The position numbers and the translations under genes are program-made. A DNA stretch of 64,000 nt from Hybos culiciformis (lineage: Eukaryota; Arthropoda; Insecta; Diptera; Hybotidae). Each line of letters starts with the position of its first letter. The stretch's first letter is position 1. Where the stretch lies: positions 36,451,381 to 36,515,380 of the forward strand of contig OZ023275.1 in the NCBI GenBank assembly GCA_964007475.1. Direction: 5' to 3'. Under the pieces are notes generated by a model. That model saw nothing but the letters and a program-made list of their open reading frames with translations, was not told where the DNA came from and made no database searches. Shown here piece after piece: positions 57,001 through 64,000 of this stretch.

Positions 57001-59053
57001 AAAATCTAAAATATTTGAAGAAAAAAAAAAATTATTCCTCAAAGGACTTAAAAAACATTAAAAATTCAATATTAATAGAAAATTTGAGTGAAAATTTTTG
57101 AAAAGTAAACATTTTTTTTTTTGGAAATACAAAAAAAAAATAATAACAATTATTATCAAAATCAAAAAAAAAATTAAATTTTCAAAATCGAAATTAAAAT
57201 AATCAAAAATAATTAATCATTATCAAAAATCAACATAAAAATCAACAAATCCTAATAATTAATTAAAAGGATTACAAAAAAAACAATTAACATCAAATTT
57301 TAATCAAAATAACTGTTGTTATTAAAAATTAGTGCTTATTTTTTGAACGCACACAAATTTAATAACATTAAAACCGAAAAGTTACAAATTTCCATATTCA
57401 ACAAATAAAAGAGAAAAAAAAAACCAACAACCAACAAAACTTTTATCTTCCGTTTTCGCTTTCAAGCAAAAAAATTATCAAAAGAAAAACTGTAGAAAAA
57501 AAGCAAAAAAACAAAATATCAAGAAAAACAAGATATTCACAATTTGATTTCAAAACTTAAAAGTGCATTTTACGGACAAAAAATAATAAAAATTAAAAAA
57601 ACTAAACTAAACTAAACTAAACAAAAAAAAAATAACGTGTGTGCAAATCTAAAAAAAACAATAAAAACGTGAAAAATCCTCAATTTTTCCTTTTTGACAT
57701 TTTTTTTTGTGTCCAAGTGCGTTTTTTTTTTTTTTTATTGATAACGACGACAAAAGAAAAGCCAGCAGCAGCATAAAAAAAGAAAAACTTGTATTTTTTT
57801 TTCTTTTTTTTTTTTTTCAAATTACTCACACTCTCTTTTCATTTTTATTATCTCTCTCAGCAGCAGCACTTTATCAAATTAATTTACTTTGAAAAAAAAA
57901 AAATTGTAAAAAAAAACAAACAAACAAAACTATCTTTTTATCTCAAAAAATTTATTTTAACCTAACAACAACAAAACAAAAGTCAAAATAAATTCATAAA
58001 CTTTTCAAAGAAGAGGTAAATAAAGAAATAAAACACAATAAAATCAAAAAGCAATAATAAAAAAAAAACTAAAAATTTGTGATTTCGTTCTTTTGAATAT
58101 TCAAAAAAAAAAAAAAAACAAATTAAGAGATAAACTTTATTTTGAAGAAGAAAAAAAATAAACATTTTTAAAATTATAACTAATTAATAAAAAACAACAA
58201 AAAATTTGAAATCAAAAATTTGAAATTAAAGTAATAAAAACAAATTTTTTTTTTGTTGTTTACAAAAAAAAAAAAACAACAAATAAACACCTTTTCAATA
58301 ACAAAACTAGAGAGAAATAATCAAATTTTTTGATATTTTTAAAATTCTAAAAAAATAAAAAATCAAAAATAAAAACATTCAAAAAAAGCACAAAATAAAA
58401 ATCCCAACGAGAATAACTATATATATATATATATATATATATCTTTATATATAGCTACTTATATAAAAAACTTTTCATGCCACATTGAAAAAAAAATAAT
58501 AAAAAACACTAAAAACATTAAACTTAATAAAAAAATAAAAAAGTAAATATTTTTTTTTTTACAAAAACAACACACAAACATTTTAATTAGATCAACTAAT
58601 TAATTATATTTATTATTAAATAATAGGAAAAAAAAAAGTGAAAGTTGTAACTTTTTTTTTTTTTCTTCTTCTTCTTCTTCTGCAAAAGAAGAAAAACACA
58701 CAAAAATAATATCAAAAAAAAAAACAGAAAAGAAAAGAAAAAAAAAATTCCAAACCAAAGAAGAGAATTTTCAAAAAAAAATATTTATAAAAAAAAGCTC
58801 TCATTATTATGAATTACTTTATTTAGAAATTTATATAAAAAAAAACTCTCATAATTTTAATTAAATTTCAAAAATAAATTATTTTAATTTAAAACATTCT
58901 CTCTATTTAATAAAAAAAAAAAACATAAAAAACAACTACAGAAAAATAAACCTGTTAATTTTTTTTTATTTTTTTTTAAATATATAAAGCTTAATTACAT
59001 TAAATACGCACGCAATAATAAAAAAAAAAAACAATAAAAAACATAATAACATA
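57001..59053 (+). promoter_or_regulatory. A-rich upstream/leader region of putative taranis
   Basis: About 2 kb of A-rich DNA precedes the coding start. It has AAACT repeats near 57600, an (AT)n run at about 58416-58442 and (CTT)n near 58661-58681. It may hold the promoter and 5' UTR, but I cannot place a start site. Confidence 0.3.
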
Positions 59054-59352
59054 ATGACATTACCAACAAATACCCAAATAAGTTCATCAGACGATGATAT
59101 GTTCGGTCCACCGAGATCATCACCACCAATTGGTTATCATCATAATCGTTCACGGGTACCAATGATATCACCAAAATTACGTCAACGTGAAGAACGTAAA
59201 CGTATTTTACAATTGTGTGCACACAAATTGGAACGTATTAAAGATTCCGAGGCAAATTTAAGACGTAGCGTATGCATAAATAATACATATTCACGTTTAA
59301 CTGATGAATTGCGAAGAGAAAAACAAAATCGTTATTTGGCTAATTTACCAAA
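59054..59352 (+). CDS. tara: First coding exon of SERTA-domain gene, putative taranis
   Basis: The exon encodes about 99 residues and ends at a good donor, AA|GTGAGT (intron from 59353). The stop that would follow is in the intron, so the protein continues in exons not seen here. Residues about 48-88 match the SERTA domain of TRIP-Br/SERTAD/CDCA4 proteins (KLERIKDSEANLRRSV, then INNTYSRL). A basic stretch KLRQREERKR before it could be a nuclear localisation signal. SERTA proteins are nuclear transcription co-regulators that interact with cyclin/CDK and E2F-type machinery; the fly member is Taranis. The ATG at 59054 is the first in frame. That this is taranis rests on the SERTA match and on flies having one well-known SERTA gene; I have not seen the rest. 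Confidence 0.78.
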
Positions 59353-62300
59353 GTGAGTATTATGTCTTATATTTTTAATTTAATAATTTATTATATTAAT
59401 TTTATTTTTTAGTTCCAAAAATTATCTAACTATGAAAAATACAAGAGTAATATGACTATATTTATATCGGGGGCGATAAATATTAATGTTTCAATTTAAT
59501 TTGTATAATGTTTCAAGAAACAATATTGTCCTAAGCGCAACATTATATTCGACTTTTATATATTTAACATTATATATTCGATTAGAAACAGAAAGCTTCT
59601 TGAATGATTGTACAAAAAAAAAATCGCTGATAATACACACCTGCGGGAAATGAACATAAAATCATTAATCTTGAAGTTGAAAAAAAATTTTTATTTTACT
59701 TTTTAATTCATTATTAAAATTTTTTTAATTCTATGAATTCTCCGTCGCTAAAATTTACAAACATAATGGAAAGAAAAAAATTATTTTTATTTTGTTTTTT
59801 TTTTTATTTTTTACAAATCTTTTCGACTATCATTATTTCATTATAATAACCTTTAATGTAGAAATAAAATAAATAAAATAAAAAAAAATGCTTTGTACTT
59901 AAAAAATTTTCATCATATTTCACTTTCGATTTCTTTTTAAATTCAGTATTTTTTTTTTTCGCATAATGTTGTAAGTGTATTTAACCCACATAAATATCAC
60001 AAGAAGAATAGGAAGGAAGAAGAGGAAAAAAAATACTTACCCAAAATTTAACAGCCTAATAATAATTTTCCTTAACACTAAAATAATAGATTTTTGAGTT
60101 CTTCTTCTTCTTCTTCTTCTGTTATTTTTTTTTGTAATACATTTATTAGAAAATAATAATAATAATAATAGCTACCCTTAGTTCTTTTTTTTTCCTATGA
60201 AAAGAATTTTCTTTTATTTTATTTATTTTTTTTTTTTTTTTAAGAGAAAAAAAATTATTTGAAAAAGTACCTATTTATTGAATATTGATTGGATCTATCT
60301 ATAAGATATCTTTGGGTCTTTTTTTTTTGTTTTTTTTTTTTTATTTTCCTCTATGTTCTTTTGCGGAATATTTAATAGTGCAACAAGGAAAAAATAAAGA
60401 TAATATCATAAAGGATAAATAGTTATACAAATTTATTTGTTTTTTTCTTATTCTTTTTTTTTGTAACATATATCGACATAAGTATGTATGTAAATATGTA
60501 TATGTTTTATCCTTTGGGGTTTTTGGTTCACTTTTTTTGTTTCCCCTTTTTTCCAAAGATAAAAATTTCTTAACACACAATATTTAGTGGAAACTAAATT
60601 CATGAAATTCTAATAAAATGAATTGAAATTTGAAAATTTAATAATATCAATATTATTATTCGTAAAATCATAGTTTAAAATGTATCTCACAATCAAGTAT
60701 TTATAAGTAACTTTCATTAATTTCGATTAATTCACATTTTTTTTTTTTTTGGGGGAAATTGACAAGAGTTTCACAATAAGGTGTCTCCTCAATCTAATAT
60801 TTTGATCTTTATATCGGATTTCTTCTGCCGCTCTTTAAGATTTCTGTATTAAGGGATTGCGAATAAATAAATATGTAAATATTCAGACATATGCACAAGT
60901 ATATAAATATATATGAAAAAAAGAAAAAAAAAATTACACACATTATTCTTTAACATTGATATATAGGAATTTCACATAAGGTGAGCAGAAAAAAATTTAT
61001 GGAAGGATAAAAAAGGATAATATTTTTTTTTCCTTCAGATCTTACAATTTTATTTATTTTTTTTTTTTTTGTTCCTTTCGTTTTGAATATTTTGAATAAA
61101 TTATAAAGGTTTTATAAGTTTTTTTTTTATAGATAGATATAATTTATTTTACATGCAATAATATTATTTTATACATACTACATGCTGCCATATATTATAT
61201 ATATATATTAAAATTAATAATGTTTAAGGGATAATAAAAAAGTCAAGTTTACCTTTTGCCAAAATAATAATAATATTGGATAAAACTGGTTATAAATTTA
61301 ATATATAACCTCTATATATAAACTTCTATAACTCCAAATCTGTTATGTTATTATGTATAAAAAAAAAAATTTATATTAGTTATGTTTATATAAATTGTTT
61401 TACATTTTTATAGATAGATTGAATGAAAATAAATATTATTGAGTAATCATTTCTACGCATATTGTTAATACGAGCATGATTGAATTTTTTATTTCATTTT
61501 TTTTTTTTTCATAGTTTGATTTGATGTCATTTAATGTAAAAAAAAGCACAAAATATGTAAATACCAGCATTTATTAGCAATTTGTATTTTAGAAAAATTA
61601 ATTCATTTTTTTTCTTTGTAATTGAAAGCTTTTTGTTAAGCTTTAATATTCACGCAAAATAATTATAGGAAAAGTGTAACTTAACCGACGGCAAAACAAA
61701 ATTTTCTTTAAATTTTTTTTTTAATATATTAAGAGTTTATTTTAGTAAAATAAATTGTTGAGCTCTACACGGCTTAAAATTTTGTATTTAAGTTTTTATT
61801 GCGATATCCTTGATCTTATTACAATTCCCCCTATTTGAGTTCACATTAAAAAAAAGGTTCAAAAAATTTTGGAGAAAGACAATTTTTATTTATATTCTTT
61901 TCCAATCATCGATTTCCGGTTTATTTTTTTTTTCATGTAAGACAGATTGCAGTGTGTTTATAAATGATTATGTCAAAAATTAAACCTAAACCTCTTGCAG
62001 CATTAAAGTTAAATAAAAAAACTAATTTTTGCCTTTTACAAAAACTCAATCTATAATTATATTGTAAGGTACTCTTCTTATTTATTTTAATTTTTTAATA
62101 AATAAAAAGAAAATAAATTTTTTCTTCTTTCTTTAATTTCAAAAAAGAAAAAAATATACTAAAATATAAATTATATTTGTTTGTATTATATTATTTATGT
62201 AGTATATACCTATATCTAACAAATAAAGGAAAATTATTACATTTTACATAAGTAAAACCAATAAAAAAAAGTTTAAAAAAAATTTCTCCCACAATTAAGT

Positions 62301-62979
62301 TCTTTGTGCCTTTTAATGTATAACATAATACCTAGCTGTGTAGAGTACATATATAGCTATATATATTTTGAAATACTTCATTATTATTTTGTGCAAACAG
62401 AAAATTCTGTATAAATAAAATATAAAATAAAATATTTTATATTTTTTCAATTTATAAATACCTCAAAGTCAAAACATTGAACTTTCTTTTAATGAACAAA
62501 ATGAAATTATATATATTATTTTTCAGACTTGTAAAAATCTTTAACGATATAATAAAAAAAAAGACCGTGCGATATTTTAGCGAGCTTTTTTCTTTTTTTT
62601 TATAATTATTATTACTTACATTGAATTATATTTTTATATCTTTTTTTTATTTAGTTGCTTTTATAATTAATTTTTCGTTATTAAAATGTTAAATGTAACT
62701 ATATAGTTAATGCAATTTACCATAAAGAGTTAGAAAAAAAAATGTTTTTTTTTTGTAATTTGTCTATTTTATTGATGTTAAATATGTTTTATTACTTTTG
62801 TGTAATAATTGTTATATTGTTGGTTAGTATACAGTGTACCAACATTTCACTTACAATTGAATATATTTATGAATTTTAAAGATTATTTAAATTTAAATTT
62901 ATCTAGGTTTACTTTGAATATTCTTTGAGGTGGTCCATTTCCATATAGACAGCATTCCAAATTAAATCAATTCATAATT
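59353..62979 (+). other. First intron (5' part) of putative taranis
   Basis: No coding exon is recognisable between the donor at 59353 and the end of the window. The DNA is A/T-rich with (CTT)n near 60102-60120 and (AAT)n near 60155-60170. Confidence 0.5.
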
Positions 62980-63160
62980 AACAGTATACCGCGTTATGTA
63001 CTACGCGAAAGTTATTAAGAACTATACAAATAAATTTCACAGTATAGCAAATAAAAAGTGGGAAATCCCCGTGTTATATGGGGGAAAAAATGTATTATAC
63101 GACGGACATGAAATCGCGTAATATGAAAGCGCGTTATAAAAGAACTATGTTTAAAGGGGG
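62980..63160. mobile_element. Possible degraded transposon with CGCGTTAT-type motifs
   Basis: A GC-richer patch contains ACCGCGTTATG, TACGCGAAA, TCGCGTAATATG and GCGCGTTATAAAAG. Repeated CGCG-TTAT words are reminiscent of the ends of pogo/Tigger-type DNA transposons. No TIR pair or TSD was established. Confidence 0.3.
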
Positions 63161-64000
63161 GGGATGAATATATTTCATAACTTTATGAAACTATCTTTAT
63201 AATACTAATTAATCTCCTGTAAATAATTGATCTGTTTAATATAAATCATTCATTTATATAATAATTTTAATTCATTTTTTCTTTCTTTAAATAAAATTGA
63301 TGGTGTTTAAAAATATTATTGTGAATTAAGTTTAAAAAAAAAAAAACAAAAAAATAGACAGTTAAGATGAAAAATTTTCATTATCAAGAAACGTTAAATA
63401 TATATAAATAATATTTGAAATTAAAACATTTCTATAAAAAAAAAAAAAATCAGTTCAAAACATGATAATTGTATCAATTTATTTTAAAGTTAAAATTGTA
63501 TGCTCAAGAAAGCCTGTAATTTATTCTTCAAGTCTTTTTTTCTTTTCTTCTTTTCTTTTCTTTTATATCACACAGCAAGAGAATTAATTTTTAAACATTC
63601 CCCTCCCTTATACCAAAAAAAAAAAAATAATACTGAAATATGTTGGTTTTTTTTTTTAAAGATTCGCGTGTTGAAAATATCTTTTTATTCGAATAAATAA
63701 TTTAGATATTTTTTAATTTAATTAAATTAAAGAAAATATTTTTTTTTGGAAAAAAAAAAAATCATCAACTAAAATTAATTCGTTGATAGCATAAAGTAGT
63801 ATTTGTACTATTTTCTGTCACACTAACTTCGAAATTTTTACAATTAATGTGATAAGTAGGTTAAAATAACATTATGATAGGTGGTTGAAATGAAATGAAA
63901 ATTATATTTTCTTTTTATATATAGGTTAAATAAATAATTTAGTACGTTTTTTGTGTGTTTATAAAGTTTTCGTTAGATTTGGGTATTCGAGAAAATTACA
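63161..64000. other. AT-rich DNA to the window end
   Basis: No feature is seen. It presumably lies in the putative taranis intron. Confidence 0.5.

Overview
The window looks like a piece of a very AT-rich insect genome, most likely a fly. It has no bacterial operons. It carries introns with GT/AG borders, insect-type LTR retroelements (a Ty3/gypsy element and an env-bearing errantivirus), hAT-type transposon remnants, and the first coding exon of a SERTA-domain gene that I read as taranis. Most of the sequence is gene-poor, low-complexity DNA with many A/T homopolymers and short microsatellites, so islands of higher GC stand out and account for nearly all the interpretable content.

Layout. 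43-508: four tandem hairpins that look like a microRNA cluster. 829-5420: a Ty3/gypsy gag-pol element with no recognisable LTRs, broken once inside pol, followed by a 41-A tract. 6081-9110: a patchwork of a tRNA-Lys-like pseudogene, a GC-rich island that folds into seven consecutive hairpins (6511-6963), a short hAT MITE with target-site duplication (TSD), and an LTR plus tRNA-Lys primer-binding-site remnant. 9.1-22.7 kb: mostly empty AT-rich DNA, with one or two coding-like scraps. 22774-24393: a three-exon plus-strand gene for an unrecognised protein of about 438 residues. 25917-33547: a minus-strand errantivirus (gag, pol, env) with identical-looking 308-bp LTRs and a 4-bp TSD, so a young insertion. 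33613-33847: a long near-perfect inverted repeat. 33851-37535: a 3-kb array of a 12-bp GC-rich unit bracketed by about 90-bp repeat modules, with long open frames on both strands.

38-53 kb: intergenic or intronic DNA with a candidate enhancer (about 38930-39115), a complete non-autonomous hAT element (42134-42755, 8-bp TSD), a 174-177-bp tandem satellite, and several small exon-like islands, mainly on the minus strand. 59054-59352: first coding exon of the putative taranis gene (SERTA domain), preceded by a long A-rich leader and followed by an intron running to the end of the window.

The cellular genes do not form a pathway. The notable systems are the possible microRNA cluster, the possible structured RNA, and the intact-looking errantivirus with its 5'-leader repeats and candidate env splice sites. 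No homology search was possible; family names rest on motifs I could read.
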